A stretch of DNA of 42,364 nt, taken from Thermotogota bacterium (GTDB lineage: Bacteria > Thermotogota > Thermotogae > Thermotogales > Thermotogaceae). Where the stretch lies: positions 102,632 through 144,995 of the forward strand of contig JAUQPE010000011.1 of the NCBI GenBank assembly GCA_030550515.1. Direction: 5' to 3'. Made by a program: the position numbers and the translations under genes. Shown here one piece after another: positions 16,352 through 30,022 of the stretch. Numbering within the stretch: position 1 is the stretch's first letter; each line of letters begins with the position of its first letter. The notes under the pieces are model-generated. The model did no database searches. It worked only from the letters and a program-made list of their open reading frames with translations, and was not told the DNA's origin.

Positions 16352-18253
16352 ATGAAGAGGGTGTTGGTTTTGTTGTTCGTCGTTTTGCTTGGAAGTTTCG
16401 TCCTCGCACAACTTCCACCCGGCATTCCGAGAGAGAAGACGCTCATCCTTCCCTTCCTCTTCGCACCCCTCCCTGCTCCAGGCAACTGGAACCTCTGGGC
16501 GGGTTGGAGGGCGCAAAATTGTGGGCTCCATCAGTTCGTAACGGAGGCGTTGTGGACTCTGAATCCAAACCCACAAGTTGGAGGAATTGTTAACGGCTTG
16601 GCGGCGGAACCACCGATTTACAACGAGGACTTCACGAAACTCACCATAAAACTCCGTCAAGGCATTTACTGGAGTGACGGTGTGGAGTTCACCGCAGACG
16701 ACCTGGTCTTCACGATCCAGAAGGTGAAAGAGACACCAGGCCTTGATTATCACGGTCCCATGCAGGAAGTGAAGAACGTCTACGCACCGGATAAGTACAC
16801 GGTCGTCATCGAGCTAAGCAAGCCCAACAGCAGGTTCCACACCTACTTCTTGGAGAGATGGAACGCGTTGCGCCCCATGCCCAAACACATCTTCGAGAAA
16901 GTCAAAGACATCGTTTCCTTCGACTTCAACCCTCCCGTCAGTTTGGGTCCATACGTTCTGAAAAGCTACGATCCCGCGGGATACTGGGTGCTTTGGGAGA
17001 AGAGGAAGGATTGGCAGAGGACAGTCGCAGGGAAACTCTTTGGAGAACCCGTCCCCGAATACGTGCTCTTCATCCATTATGGGACAGCCGAAAAGAACAC
17101 GATGGCGATGATGAGGCACGAGCTCGACGTCCTTCAGGGGACCGCCGAGCAGCTGATAACGCTCTTGAGAAGAAGCAAGACGACCAGGAGTTACCGTGAG
17201 ACGTGGCCTTACATCGATCCAAGGGATATATCGACCAGGGGACCCGCTTTCAACCACATGGTGTACCCTTACAACATAAGGGACGTTCGTTGGGCGTTGG
17301 CCCTCTGCATAGACATAGTTGAAGTGGCCATTTCCGCGTACGATGGTATGATCGCCATGACGCCGGGATTACCTCTCGTGGTGAACAAGAACTTCTACGA
17401 GTGGTATTTCAAACGTTTGGAACCGTGGCTCAACGAGTTCACCATCGATCTTGGAGATGGTCGTAAGTTCAAGCCTTGGGATCCTCAAGCACCTTGGAGG
17501 CTTTTGGAATGGGCGCAGAAGACCTACAAGGTAGACATCGATCCCAAGAACGTGGATGAGGTACGGCTCACGTTGGGTTATGGCTGGTGGAAGTACGCAC
17601 CAGATGTGGCGGAACAGTTACTCAAAAAGCACGGTTTCTACAGGGGACCCGATGGGAAGTGGAGGCTACCGAACGGTCAGCCGTGGGTCATCAACATACT
17701 GAGGGGTCCTGATCCAACCGATATGGCCAACATCATCATCCTCGCGGTGGCAGAGCAGTGGAAGAAATTTGGAATAGACGTGGTGTTCAACGTTTCCGCA
17801 GCGGCACCCACTCTCGCATCCGAGGGCAGATTTGAGGTACTGAACACGGCACACGGTGGTTTCGCTGGAGAACCTTGGGGATTCCATCCAGATCTGTACA
17901 GGTGCTTCAACACGTTCAGGAGTGACTTCGTGAAACCTATAGGTGAGATGACACTCGGTTGGGCTGGAAGGTGGAGCGATCCCAGGATGGACAAGATCGT
18001 TCAAGAGCTTGAGAAGACCGATTGGAACGATTTTGAAAAGATCATACAGCTTGGCTTGGAGGGGTTGAAGATAGAGATCGAAGAGATGATCGCCATTCCG
18101 CTGTTCAACTGTCCCATCACCATCGTCTTCGACGAATACTACTGGACGAACTGGCCAAGTCCCAAGAACGATTACGCACGTTGCGACGTGCTCACCACGT
18201 GGCCAGAACTCAAGTACATACTCCACAATCTGAAACCGACGGGTAGGAAGTGA
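16352..18253 (+). CDS. Peptide-family (SBP_bac_5) oligosaccharide-binding protein, galactoside operon
   Basis: Substrate-binding protein of a Dpp/Opp-type transporter, 633 aa. Signal peptide at residues 1-20 (MKRVLVLLFVVLLGSFVLAQ). Family features include LRQGIYWSDGVEFTADDLVFTI and, near the C-terminus, IAIPLFNCP. Clearly a distant paralogue of the protein at 1230-2903. ATG preceded by AAAGGGGGTGTCTCC. It heads an operon containing two beta-galactosidases, an alpha-galactosidase and galTK, so galacto-oligosaccharides or lactose-like disaccharides are the expected cargo. Followed by a strong hairpin (18261-18290). From memory equivalent to TM1199. Confidence 0.88.
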   Translation: MKRVLVLLFVVLLGSFVLAQLPPGIPREKTLILPFLFAPLPAPGNWNLWAGWRAQNCGLHQFVTEALWTLNPNPQVGGIVNGLAAEPPIYNEDFTKLTIKLRQGIYWSDGVEFTADDLVFTIQKVKETPGLDYHGPMQEVKNVYAPDKYTVVIELSKPNSRFHTYFLERWNALRPMPKHIFEKVKDIVSFDFNPPVSLGPYVLKSYDPAGYWVLWEKRKDWQRTVAGKLFGEPVPEYVLFIHYGTAEKNTMAMMRHELDVLQGTAEQLITLLRRSKTTRSYRETWPYIDPRDISTRGPAFNHMVYPYNIRDVRWALALCIDIVEVAISAYDGMIAMTPGLPLVVNKNFYEWYFKRLEPWLNEFTIDLGDGRKFKPWDPQAPWRLLEWAQKTYKVDIDPKNVDEVRLTLGYGWWKYAPDVAEQLLKKHGFYRGPDGKWRLPNGQPWVINILRGPDPTDMANIIILAVAEQWKKFGIDVVFNVSAAAPTLASEGRFEVLNTAHGGFAGEPWGFHPDLYRCFNTFRSDFVKPIGEMTLGWAGRWSDPRMDKIVQELEKTDWNDFEKIIQLGLEGLKIEIEEMIAIPLFNCPITIVFDEYYWTNWPSPKNDYARCDVLTTWPELKYILHNLKPTGRK

Positions 18254-18260
18254 CACGTCA

Positions 18261-18290
18261 AGTCCCGGGTGGTTCACCCCACCCGGGACT
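18261..18290 (+). terminator. Hairpin between binding protein and permease genes
   Basis: AGTCCCGGGTGG, 6-nt loop, CCACCCGGGACT: a perfect 12-bp stem followed only by TTCG. With no real U-tract it is more likely an mRNA stabiliser or processing barrier than a full terminator. Third example of this arrangement in the window. Confidence 0.65.
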
Positions 18291-18317
18291 TTCGTACCAA
18301 GGAGGAGAGGAGAACGC

Positions 18318-19322
18318 ATGAATTTTGTGAAAGGCTACCTGATTCCCAGATTGCTCCAGTACGTGATCGTGACTTTTTTGGGTCTGACCGCGATCTTCTT
18401 CCTTCCACGACTGTTGCCCGTGGATCCCATAAAACAACAACTGGGGCAGTCCCAAACTTTCGGGGTGTACATACCACCCGAGCAACAAGACGAGATGATG
18501 AGGATACTGAGACAACTCTACGGACTCGAGGGAACTTTGTGGGAACAATACGTCAACTTTTGGAAGAGGCTCTTCACGGGAAATTTTGGTCCCTCCTTTT
18601 CGCGTTATCCCGTCCCGGTTGTTCGAGTGATAGCCCAAGCGTTGCCTTGGACCATTGCCCTCCTCTCTTTCACCACTCTCTTGAGTTGGATCGTCGCTGT
18701 GGTGGTCGGGGGCATCGTGGGTTACCACCGAAAGAGCTGGATGGAGGCACTGGACGTGTTCGTCATGGTTGTGAGACCGATACCCTACTACATCATGGCG
18801 TTGATCTGCCTGATACTCTTTGCCTACGTGTTTCCCATATTTCCCCTCAGCGGAGGGTTAGGGATAGGGAGGACCCTGAAGTTCGATCTCGAAACGATTT
18901 TCAACGTCTTGAAGCACGCATTCTTGCCGGCTTTGACACTCCTCATAGTGGGGTTTTCGTGGCAGTTTCAGAGCATGAAACTCATCGTTCAAGGTGTGAA
19001 GGCCGAAGACCACGTTTGGTACGCGAAGACAGCGGGTGTTGAAGAAAGGAGAATCGTCTTCTCCCACGTTGTAAGGAACGCCATGCTCCCCATGATCACG
19101 CAGCTCGGGCTCCAGTTTGGGACTATCTTTGGAGGAGCCCTGGTGACCGAGATGGTGTTCGCTTACCCCGGCATCGGCTGGATCCTTTACGATGCGATCA
19201 TGAAGGCCGATTACAACCTCATCATGGGGATCATGTGCATATCTTTGGTCGCAACCACAACTTCCATACTCGTTTTGGATTTCGTGTACCCTCTCTTCGA
19301 TCCAAGGGTGAGGTACAGATGA
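18318..19322 (+). CDS. ABC transporter permease, DppB/OppB type
   Basis: Inner-membrane permease of the galactoside transporter, 334 aa. N-terminal helix at about 7-30 (LLQYVIVTFLGLTAIFFLPRL), the TM1-proximal loop YGLEGTLWEQYVNFWKRLFTGNFG, four to five further helices, the coupling loop VWYAKTAGVEERRIVFSHVVRNAML and the DppB segment VTEMVFAYPGIGW. ATG with GGAGGAGAGGAG upstream. The following permease starts 19 bp after its stop. Confidence 0.9.
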   Translation: MNFVKGYLIPRLLQYVIVTFLGLTAIFFLPRLLPVDPIKQQLGQSQTFGVYIPPEQQDEMMRILRQLYGLEGTLWEQYVNFWKRLFTGNFGPSFSRYPVPVVRVIAQALPWTIALLSFTTLLSWIVAVVVGGIVGYHRKSWMEALDVFVMVVRPIPYYIMALICLILFAYVFPIFPLSGGLGIGRTLKFDLETIFNVLKHAFLPALTLLIVGFSWQFQSMKLIVQGVKAEDHVWYAKTAGVEERRIVFSHVVRNAMLPMITQLGLQFGTIFGGALVTEMVFAYPGIGWILYDAIMKADYNLIMGIMCISLVATTTSILVLDFVYPLFDPRVRYR

Positions 19323-19341
19323 TGTGGGGAAAGGTGATAAG

Positions 19342-20214
19342 ATGAGGTTTTTGAATGCTTTTCGAGAATTGATGAGGGATTACAGGTTCCTCGTCGCGTT
19401 CGTTATAGTGTTGACCCTGATAGCTTTGGCGATCTTGTCGAACTTTTCACCGTACGATCCTCAGAGGTTCTACCAGGTTCCAAGAGGGTTACCACCCTCT
19501 TGGAAGTACCCGCTGGGAACGAACTGGCTCGGTCAGGATGTCTTCTGGTCTCTCACGTTCGCCGTGAGGAATTCTTTACTCATAGCCATTATCACCGCCA
19601 TTTTTTCGCGTATCATCGCGGTTTTCGTGGGAATATTGTCCGGATACAAGGGAGGGACGTTGGACAGGGTCCTGATGACGGTCGGGGACACCACCATGGT
19701 TCTACCCTTCCTGATAATACTCATCATAATCTCCATGTTGATCAAGACGTGGACGAGGAACATGGTCAATCTGGGACTGCTTCTGGCGTTCTTCTCTTGG
19801 GCATGGGACGCGAGGGTCATACGTTCACAGGTGCTGAGCCTTCGAGAAAGGGATTTCACTTACGTTGCCATCCTGTCGGGTATGCCCACCCTCAAGATAG
19901 TGACAAAGCAACTCTTGCCTCACGTACTCCCCGTTATCTTCACCACTTTCATAAACAACATGGCGTGGGCGATAGGGATGGAGATAACGCTTGCCTACTT
20001 GGGACTTGGGATAGATCCCACGGTTCCAACCATAGGCACGATGCTTCAGACGGCGATCTACAGACAGGCCCTCTTCCTGGGATTGTGGTGGTGGCTGGCG
20101 ACTCCCATCGTGACTTCCGTTCTCTTGTTCGTCTCACTCTATTGGCTGTCCGTCAGCATCAGCGATTACCTGAACCCAAAGGTCAGGTTCCAGAGGATAG
20201 GTTCCAGAAAGTGA
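19342..20214 (+). CDS. ABC transporter permease, DppC/OppC type
   Basis: Second permease of the galactoside transporter, 290 aa from the ATG at 19342 (AAAGGTGA 4-5 nt upstream; an in-frame GTG at 19324 is less well placed). Helix 1 at about 14-34 (FLVAFVIVLTLIALAILSNF), the OppC N-domain signature YPLGTNWLGQDVFWSLTFAVRNSL, coupling loop RDFTYVAILSGMPTLKIV and C-terminal ITLAYLGLGIDP. Stop lies 12 bp before the ATPase gene. Confidence 0.9.
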   Translation: MRFLNAFRELMRDYRFLVAFVIVLTLIALAILSNFSPYDPQRFYQVPRGLPPSWKYPLGTNWLGQDVFWSLTFAVRNSLLIAIITAIFSRIIAVFVGILSGYKGGTLDRVLMTVGDTTMVLPFLIILIIISMLIKTWTRNMVNLGLLLAFFSWAWDARVIRSQVLSLRERDFTYVAILSGMPTLKIVTKQLLPHVLPVIFTTFINNMAWAIGMEITLAYLGLGIDPTVPTIGTMLQTAIYRQALFLGLWWWLATPIVTSVLLFVSLYWLSVSISDYLNPKVRFQRIGSRK

Positions 20215-20226
20215 CGGGGGTGTTGG

Positions 20227-21192
20227 TTGGTGGAGAAACTCCTGGAAGTCAAGAATCTGAGCAAAGTCTTCACCGTGGGTACTCTCCTGTTCAGGGTCAA
20301 GATAACCGCGGTGGACAACGTGTCCTTCCAAGTTGGGAAGGGGGAGATCTTCACCCTTGCGGGAGAGAGCGGTTGCGGTAAGACCACGACTGCGAGGATG
20401 ATCCTGGGTTTCGAGGAACCGACCGCTGGAGAGATCATCTTCGAGGGTAAGAGTGTCAGGGAGTGGAAAAAGAATCGTAGGGATTTCCTGAAAAGAGTTC
20501 AGGCGGTCTTCCAGAACCCTTTCGAAAGCTTCAACCCCCTGCTCACGGTGGACGACATCTTCTTCGAGACGGTGAGGAACCACAAGATCAGGACGAAGGG
20601 AGCGGAAAGTTACATCGACGAAATCCTGAAGATCGTCGGATTGAGCTTTGAGGAAATACGCGGTCGATACCCCAGCGAGCTGTCGGGTGGGCAGCTTCAG
20701 AGGGCTTCCATCGCGCGAGCACTGCTCAGTGAGCCGTCCCTTCTCATCGCGGACGAACCGGTCTCCATGGTGGACGCGTCTTTGAGGATGTCCATCGTGA
20801 ACCTCTTCGGAGAGCTGAAGCAAAAGATGAATTTGAGCGTGATATACATAACGCACGACTTGGCAACCGCTTACTACGTGAGTGACAAGATCGCCATCAT
20901 GTTCAAGGGAAACGTAGTGGAGATGGGACCGGTAGAGGAGGTGCTCACGAGATCAAAACACCCGTATACCAGATTACTCTGCGAATCCATCCCAGAACCC
21001 GACCCAGAGAAGAGATGGGAGAGGGAAATATCGATCGCCGACACGGAGTACGCCGAGTACTTGAGGACCGGTTGCAAGTTCGCCGGTAGGTGTCCAGAGG
21101 CACAGGAAATTTGCAGAACGGTCGTCCCTCCCGAAATCTCTGTGGACGGTGTCCTCGTGAAATGTCACATTTACGGCGAGAAGAGGGGGTGA
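20227..21192 (+). CDS. ABC transporter ATPase, OppF/DppF type
   Basis: ATPase of the galactoside transporter, 321 aa. Walker [11 protein letters not shown]-loop [10 protein letters not shown], signature [15 protein letters not shown], Walker [22 protein letters not shown] switch, and the C-terminal Cys cluster [18 protein letters not shown] at 20227 is taken as start; the next codon is GTG (20230), which has better spacing from GGGGGTG and may be the real start. Its dimer partner is not adjacent: a GH42 gene separates it from the OppD-type ATPase at 23146. Confidence 0.9.
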   Translation: MVEKLLEVKNLSKVFTVGTLLFRVKITAVDNVSFQVGKGEIFTLAGESGCGKTTTARMILGFEEPTAGEIIFEGKSVREWKKNRRDFLKRVQAVFQNPFESFNPLLTVDDIFFETVRNHKIRTKGAESYIDEILKIVGLSFEEIRGRYPSELSGGQLQRASIARALLSEPSLLIADEPVSMVDASLRMSIVNLFGELKQKMNLSVIYITHDLATAYYVSDKIAIMFKGNVVEMGPVEEVLTRSKHPYTRLLCESIPEPDPEKRWEREISIADTEYAEYLRTGCKFAGRCPEAQEICRTVVPPEISVDGVLVKCHIYGEKRG

Positions 21193-21197
21193 ACACA

Positions 21198-23141
21198 GTG
21201 CTTGGTGTCTGCTATTATCCAGAGCATTGGAAGAGGGAGATGGTGAGGGAAGACTTTCGGAAGATGAAGGAATTGGGGATCCAGTACGTGAGGATGGGAG
21301 AGTTCGCTTGGAGTCGGATAGAACCGTCTCCGGGCAAGTTCGACTGGGAATGGCTCGACGAGGTGTTGGATTGGGCGTACGAAGAGGGGCTCAAGGTGAT
21401 CTTGGGGACGCCGACGGCCACACCTCCCAAATGGCTCGTGGACAGGCACCCTGAGATCTTGCCGGTGGATAGTGAGGGACGCGTGAAGAAGTTTGGATCG
21501 AGGAGGCATTATTGCTTTTCTAGTCCCGTTTACCGCGAGGAAGCAAGGCGCATCGTCACCCTCGTGGCGAAGCGCTACGGCAAACACCCAGCGGTGGTGG
21601 GATGGCAGACGGACAACGAATACGGCTGCCACGACACCACCAGGTGCTATTGTGAGAGGTGCAAGAAAGCTTTTCAAAGGTGGTTGGAGGTGAAGTACGA
21701 CGACATCGAAAGCTTGAACAAGTCGTGGGGAACGGTGTTTTGGAGTCAAGAATACGGGTCGTTCGACGAGATAGAACTTCCCAACCTAACGGTTGCCGAT
21801 CCCAATCCCGCACACGTGCTCGATTTCTTCAGGTTCTCCTCCGACCAGATACGTTCTTTCAACAGGATGCAGGTAGAGATCATAAGGGAACACTCACCGG
21901 GGCGGTTCATCACGCACAACTTCATGGGTGGATTCACGGAGTTCGATCACTACGCTCTCTCACAGGATCTGGATTTCGCCTCATGGGACAACTACCCGTT
22001 GGGACACACCGCCGTGTTCCTCAAGATGATGGGAGAGAGGGAAAACCCGTTCGCCAGGGTCGGACATCCTGACTTCGCCGCCTTCTGTCACGACCTCTAC
22101 AGAGGGGTGGGGAAGGGAAGGTTCTGGGTTATGGAGCAACAGGTCGGTCCCGTGAACTGGGCTCCGTACAACCCGTGCCCAGCGGACGGTGTCGTGAGAC
22201 TCTGGACGTGGGAAGCCTTCGCGCATGGCGCTGAGGTGGTCACGTACTTCAGGTGGAGACAGGTTCCTTTCGCCCAAGAGCAGATGCATTCTGGTATCCT
22301 CTGGCCTGATTCTTCTCCGACACCGGGATACCACGAGGTGAAGAGGGTGGCTGAGGAGTTGAAGAGGATAGAACTTCCATCCACTCGAAGGAGCCCGGTG
22401 GCGTTGATATTCGATTACGAGGCAGCGTGGGTGTTTTCGATCCAACCGCACGGGGAGGGGATACACTACCTCGATCTCGTGATCAGGTTCTACACGGCCT
22501 TGAGAAGACTTGGCATCGACGTCGACGTCGTTCCCCCTATCGCATCACTCCACGGTTACAAGTTCGTCGTGGTTCCAAGCCTTCCCATCGTTCGGAAGGA
22601 ATACCTGGACAACTTCGAAGAGTACGAAGGTTTCATGGTCTTCGGTCCGAGGACGGGTAGCAAGACGGAGCACTTCCAGATACCACCTGAACTTCCACCA
22701 GGTATCCTCCAAAGCATCCTACCCCTGAAGGTGACGCACGTTGAGAGTTTGGGCCCCATTCGAGAGACGGTGCTTTGGGGGGACAAAGAATACCACGTGG
22801 GTGTTTGGAAAGAGTGGATCAGGTCGTCCCTGGAACCCATCGCGAGGTTCCCCGACGGTCGCGGGGCGCTCTTCAGGAACAGGAAATACTTCTACATCGC
22901 CTTCTGGCCCACTGAGGAGTTTTTGATGGACTTGTTCGAACAGCTCGCCGATGAAGCTGGACTCAAGACGAACAGGTTGCCCGAAGGTGTGAGGGTGAGG
23001 AAAAGGGGTGATTTGACGTTCGCCTTCAACTACACGGATCGGAAGGTAACGCTTCCCTTCGACGGCGTGAATTTCTTGATCGGAGGGCGCGAGTTGGAGC
23101 CGTATGGCGTCTCCATTTGGAGAGAGCCGGGAGGTTCGTGA
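21198..23141 (+). CDS. GH42 beta-galactosidase
   Basis: Cytoplasmic beta-galactosidase, 647 aa, no signal peptide. Start at GTG 21198, placed 5 nt after GGGGGTGA; the open frame further upstream overlaps the ATPase and is not used. N-terminal [10 protein letters not shown] is the GH42 hallmark. Acid/base Glu141 (QTDNEYGCH), nucleophile Glu313 ([13 protein letters not shown]), and a zinc-type Cys cluster RCYCERC. Trimerisation and beta domains follow ([13 protein letters not shown]). The gene lies between the two ATPase genes of the transporter, which implies that import and hydrolysis are expressed together. From memory equivalent to TM1195. Confidence 0.93.
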   Translation: MLGVCYYPEHWKREMVREDFRKMKELGIQYVRMGEFAWSRIEPSPGKFDWEWLDEVLDWAYEEGLKVILGTPTATPPKWLVDRHPEILPVDSEGRVKKFGSRRHYCFSSPVYREEARRIVTLVAKRYGKHPAVVGWQTDNEYGCHDTTRCYCERCKKAFQRWLEVKYDDIESLNKSWGTVFWSQEYGSFDEIELPNLTVADPNPAHVLDFFRFSSDQIRSFNRMQVEIIREHSPGRFITHNFMGGFTEFDHYALSQDLDFASWDNYPLGHTAVFLKMMGERENPFARVGHPDFAAFCHDLYRGVGKGRFWVMEQQVGPVNWAPYNPCPADGVVRLWTWEAFAHGAEVVTYFRWRQVPFAQEQMHSGILWPDSSPTPGYHEVKRVAEELKRIELPSTRRSPVALIFDYEAAWVFSIQPHGEGIHYLDLVIRFYTALRRLGIDVDVVPPIASLHGYKFVVVPSLPIVRKEYLDNFEEYEGFMVFGPRTGSKTEHFQIPPELPPGILQSILPLKVTHVESLGPIRETVLWGDKEYHVGVWKEWIRSSLEPIARFPDGRGALFRNRKYFYIAFWPTEEFLMDLFEQLADEAGLKTNRLPEGVRVRKRGDLTFAFNYTDRKVTLPFDGVNFLIGGRELEPYGVSIWREPGGS

Positions 23142-23145
23142 GAAG

Positions 23146-24126
23146 ATGAACATCATGACTTTGAAAAACGTGAAGGCCTTCTACGTGTTGGAGTACTGGG
23201 GAGAGAAGAGGACAATCCGAGCGGTGAACGGTGTGAGCCTTGAGGTACCGGAAGGTGAGATTTTCGGAATAGCAGGGGAGAGCGGTTGTGGGAAGTCCAC
23301 GCTGCTGAAGGTCTTGCTCTCGAGTATCGAACCGCCCCTTCGTCTCGTGGAAGGGAAGATCCTGTATCGGGTGAACGGGGAAGAGAGAGATGTCTCTTCC
23401 TTCAAAGAGGGAGAATTGAGAAGGCTTCGATGGTCTTTCGTCTCCTACATCCCCCAAGGTTCCATGCACGTGTTGAACCCGGTGAAGAGGGTAAGGGACA
23501 CCTTTCTCGAAGTGTTGGAGAGCCACTTGAAAGGCGAAGAGAGGAGGAAGTGGTTATCGCTCGCCGTGGAACACTTGAAGGAGCTCGGGTTGCCGCCAGA
23601 GGTACTCACGGCCTTTCCACACCAGCTCTCTGGTGGGATGAGGCAGAGGGTTACCATCGCGTTGGCTACCGTGTTGAGACCACGTGTCATCTTGGCAGAC
23701 GAACCCACCACAGCTTTGGACGTGGTGGCTCAAAGGGCTGTTTTGCAACTCTTGAAGAGGATCCACAGGGAACAGGGGTGTACCATCGTGTTGGTCACGC
23801 ACGACATGGGAATCCACGCCCAACTCACGACGCGAATGGCCATAATGTACGCGGGAAAGATAGTCGAAGAGGGACCGACCTGGGAGGTGTTCAAATCACC
23901 CCTGCATCCCTACACAAGACACCTCATACAGTCCTTGCCTAGGATAGGCGACAAGAGTCCAAGGAGAGGTATACCGGGTAATCCTCCCTCCTTGGTCTCT
24001 CTCCCCCCTGGATGTGCGTTTCACCCCAGATGTCCACATGCAAGTTCCAGATGTGCGGAGGAAGAACCGCCTCTCGTGGAAGTACGGGAAGGTCATAGGG
24101 TTTCCTGTTGGCTCGTGCGCGTTTGA
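23146..24126 (+). CDS. ABC transporter ATPase, OppD/DppD type
   Basis: ATPase of the galactoside transporter, 326 aa from ATG 23146 (ATG 23155 is an alternative; GGGAGGT is at 23129-23135). Walker [10 protein letters not shown], signature LSGGMRQRVTIALA, Walker B ILADEPTTALDV, VTHDMG switch, and the C-terminal Cys cluster GCAFHPRCPHASSRC. Presumed heterodimer partner of the ATPase at 20227-21192. Followed within 16 bp by the GH2 gene. Confidence 0.9.
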   Translation: MNIMTLKNVKAFYVLEYWGEKRTIRAVNGVSLEVPEGEIFGIAGESGCGKSTLLKVLLSSIEPPLRLVEGKILYRVNGEERDVSSFKEGELRRLRWSFVSYIPQGSMHVLNPVKRVRDTFLEVLESHLKGEERRKWLSLAVEHLKELGLPPEVLTAFPHQLSGGMRQRVTIALATVLRPRVILADEPTTALDVVAQRAVLQLLKRIHREQGCTIVLVTHDMGIHAQLTTRMAIMYAGKIVEEGPTWEVFKSPLHPYTRHLIQSLPRIGDKSPRRGIPGNPPSLVSLPPGCAFHPRCPHASSRCAEEEPPLVEVREGHRVSCWLVRV

Positions 24127-27399
<3,273 letters not shown>

Positions 27400-27411
27400 G
27401 GAGGAATCGGT

Positions 27412-29100
27412 ATGCACGTGTTCGGAAGGGCTTTTCAAGAAGGAAACTTCGTGTTGAAAGAGAAATCCTACGTTCTCGAGTACACTGTGGAGAGGATTCA
27501 CCTGGGTTGGAAGGTGACGGGGACGGTGAGGGGAAGACCTGGGAGGGTGGAGGTTTTCAGGGAGGGCGCTCCGGAACGCCTGTTGGTGAACAACTGGCAG
27601 TCATGGGGACCGTGCCGTGTCGTGAGGGTGAGAGATTACGTGCCTCCAGACAGGATCGATCCGGATTGGCAGTACACGGCCTCCGTCTTTCCAGAGCAAC
27701 TCACGAAAGGTTTGCAGAGCGATTACTTCGTGGCGAGCGAGGGGAAGGTGCTGGGTTTTCTGAGCTCCAGGATCGCGCACCCGTTCTTTTTCGTCGAGAA
27801 CGGTGAACTTGTGGCGTACATGGATTTCTTCGAGGCGAACTTCGAAGAGCCCGTACCCATCGAACCCTTCGTGATCCTCGAGGATCCCAACACATCGCTC
27901 TTGTTGGAACGTTACGCGGAACTTGTGGGGGAAGAAAACAACGCACGAAGAAGGACAAAGGCGGTGGTCGGGTGGTGTAGCTGGTACCACTACTTCCTCG
28001 ACCTCACGTGGGACGAGGTGGTCAAGAACTTGAAACTCGCCAAAGACTACCCCTTCGAGGTGTTCCAAATAGACGACGGTTATGAAGCGGACATTGGAGA
28101 CTGGTTGAACGTCAAGGAAGGTTTCCCCGACCTCGAGACGGTGGCACGGGTCATAGGAGAGCACGGTTTCGCCCCCGGGATCTGGACGGCGCCGTTCAGC
28201 GTCTCAGAAACTTCGCGGTTGTACCTCGAACACCCGGATTGGGTGGTGAGAGAGAATGGGGAACCGAAGATGGCTTACAGGAATTGGAAAAGAAGGATAT
28301 ACGCTCTGGACCTCACGAGGGAAGACGTCAGGGGGTGGCTTTGGGAATTGTTCTCAACCCTCAAACGTATCGGATTTCGCTACTTCAAGATAGACTTCTT
28401 GTTCGCCGGGGCGATACCGGGGGAGAGATCGAGGAACGTGACACCGGTTCAAGCTTTGAGGATGGGGCTTGAAACGATAAGGAATGCCGTCGAAGACGCG
28501 TTCGTCCTCGGCTGCGGTTCACCACTGCTTCCCGCGGTCGGTTTCGTCGACGGCATGAGGATAGGTCCCGACACCGCTCCTTTCTGGGGCGATCGCGTGC
28601 CAGACATCGGTGCACCGGCGGCGAAGTGGGCGCTGAGGAACGCGATCACCAGGTACTTCATGCACGACAAGCTTTGGTTGAACGATCCAGACTGTTTGAT
28701 ACTGAGAAGCGAAAAGAACGAACTCTCTCCCCAGGAAAGACGGCTCTACGCTTTCCTGTCGGGGGTTCTCGACGGATTGATGATCGTGAGCGACGATCTC
28801 GAATTCGTGGACATCGAAGGAAGAAAAGTTCTGGAAGAGACACTCAAACTGCATGGTGGAAAACCTCGTGTTCTCAACGTTTTGAACGAAAAACTCGCGT
28901 ACGAAATTGTGAGCTTCGGTGCACGCTCTGGGAACGTCAAGATGTACGTCGACCTCGAAAAAAGAACGTTCAACCTGGAGGTGGATGATGGTCTCTCCAT
29001 CCGAAGGAAGACGGTGGAGAGGGGAGATGGGAGGAAGTTTCACTTCTACGAAGGGGTGAGAGGAGATGATGGAACTCAGGTACAACCCACTGACCGATGA
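27412..29100 (+). CDS. galA: GH36 alpha-galactosidase
   Basis: Cytoplasmic alpha-galactosidase releasing galactose from melibiose/raffinose-type sugars or galactomannan side chains, 562 aa, no signal peptide. N-terminal beta-sandwich (about 1-175), then a barrel with WCSWYHYF and FQIDDGYE. Nucleophile Asp328 (FKIDFLF) and acid/base Asp387 (IGPDTAPFW) sit at almost the positions I recall for the T. maritima enzyme. ATG at 27412 after GAGGAATCGGT. Its last 35 bp overlap galT in another frame. Confidence 0.93.
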   Translation: MHVFGRAFQEGNFVLKEKSYVLEYTVERIHLGWKVTGTVRGRPGRVEVFREGAPERLLVNNWQSWGPCRVVRVRDYVPPDRIDPDWQYTASVFPEQLTKGLQSDYFVASEGKVLGFLSSRIAHPFFFVENGELVAYMDFFEANFEEPVPIEPFVILEDPNTSLLLERYAELVGEENNARRRTKAVVGWCSWYHYFLDLTWDEVVKNLKLAKDYPFEVFQIDDGYEADIGDWLNVKEGFPDLETVARVIGEHGFAPGIWTAPFSVSETSRLYLEHPDWVVRENGEPKMAYRNWKRRIYALDLTREDVRGWLWELFSTLKRIGFRYFKIDFLFAGAIPGERSRNVTPVQALRMGLETIRNAVEDAFVLGCGSPLLPAVGFVDGMRIGPDTAPFWGDRVPDIGAPAAKWALRNAITRYFMHDKLWLNDPDCLILRSEKNELSPQERRLYAFLSGVLDGLMIVSDDLEFVDIEGRKVLEETLKLHGGKPRVLNVLNEKLAYEIVSFGARSGNVKMYVDLEKRTFNLEVDDGLSIRRKTVERGDGRKFHFYEGVRGDDGTQVQPTDR

Positions 29101-30022
29101 ATGGGTGATCGTCTCAGCCGAAACGCAGAAACGCCCCGTTCAACCCTCCAAGGTGGAGTGCCCCATCTGCCCAGGTGGACTGGAGCTGCCGGAAGAGTAC
29201 GACCTCGTGAGCTTTGAGAACCGCTTCCCATCGTTGAAGAGGAACCCACCGGAAGTGGATTGGAAAGAGATGGGACCGTTCAGACGCGAGCGATCCTTCG
29301 GTGTGTGCGAAGTGGTCGTCTACACTTCGGACCACAACACTGCCCTTCCCGGCATGCCACTCCAGCAGATCGAAAAACTCGTGGACATGTGGGTGGACAG
29401 GACGCGCGACCTTTCCGGATACGATTTCGTGAGGTACGTCTTCATCTTCGAGAACAGGGGCAAAGAAGTGGGGGCATCCCTTCCACACCCACACGGACAG
29501 ATCTACGCCTTCCCCTTCCTGCCGAAGAGGATAGAGGTGAAGATCGAGGCGATGAGGAAGTGGTACGAGGAAAAGAGGCGGTGCGTTGTCTGTGAAGTCC
29601 TGGAAAGCGAAGGTGAGGAAAGGAAGGTCTACGAGAACGAGGGCTTCCTAGCCTTGGTGCCCTTCTACGCCAGGTTTCCTTACGAAGTGCACATTTACCC
29701 GAAGAGGCACGTCTCCACACTCTTGGAGTTTTCCAAGAAGGAGAGAAGGGACTTCGCGGAGATCCTGAAGATCGTGACCATGAAGTACGACAAGCTCTTC
29801 GAGCAGGAGTTCCCGTACATGATGATGTTCTTCCAGGCGCCGTTCAACACGGAAAGCGTGGATCACTTCTTCCACTTCCACGTGGAGTTCAACCCCCCAA
29901 AACGCGACAAAGATAAGCTCAAGTGGATGGCCAGCGTGGAAACGGGAACGTGGACTTTCATAAACCCCGTCGTTCCAGAAGAGGCGGCCAAAAGGCTCAG
30001 GGAAACGGAGGTGGTGTTGTGA
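29066..30022 (+). CDS. galT: Galactose-1-phosphate uridylyltransferase
   Basis: Leloir-pathway enzyme exchanging UMP between UDP-glucose and galactose-1-phosphate, about 318 aa. Zinc ligands Cys32/Cys35 (CPICPG) and the catalytic HPHGQ motif (His141-Pro-His143, nucleophile His143) are present, plus [15 protein letters not shown] 29066 or the next codon ATG 29069, both after GGGGTGAGAGGAG. Starts inside the end of the alpha-galactosidase gene and overlaps the galK start (GTGA). No galE is present in the window, so the epimerase must be elsewhere. Confidence 0.94.
   Translation: MMELRYNPLTDEWVIVSAETQKRPVQPSKVECPICPGGLELPEEYDLVSFENRFPSLKRNPPEVDWKEMGPFRRERSFGVCEVVVYTSDHNTALPGMPLQQIEKLVDMWVDRTRDLSGYDFVRYVFIFENRGKEVGASLPHPHGQIYAFPFLPKRIEVKIEAMRKWYEEKRRCVVCEVLESEGEERKVYENEGFLALVPFYARFPYEVHIYPKRHVSTLLEFSKKERRDFAEILKIVTMKYDKLFEQEFPYMMMFFQAPFNTESVDHFFHFHVEFNPPKRDKDKLKWMASVETGTWTFINPVVPEEAAKRLRETEVVL

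Noticed and set aside
16352-24126. Peptide (Opp/Dpp) transporter annotation taken literally
   Set aside because: The surrounding genes are all for galactosides, and Thermotogae are known to use this family for oligosaccharides.
29923-30018. Longer galactokinase frame starting inside galT
   Set aside because: GalK proteins begin at the [16 protein letters not shown] segment; GTG 30019 with GGAGGTGG upstream fits, and the extension has no family similarity.
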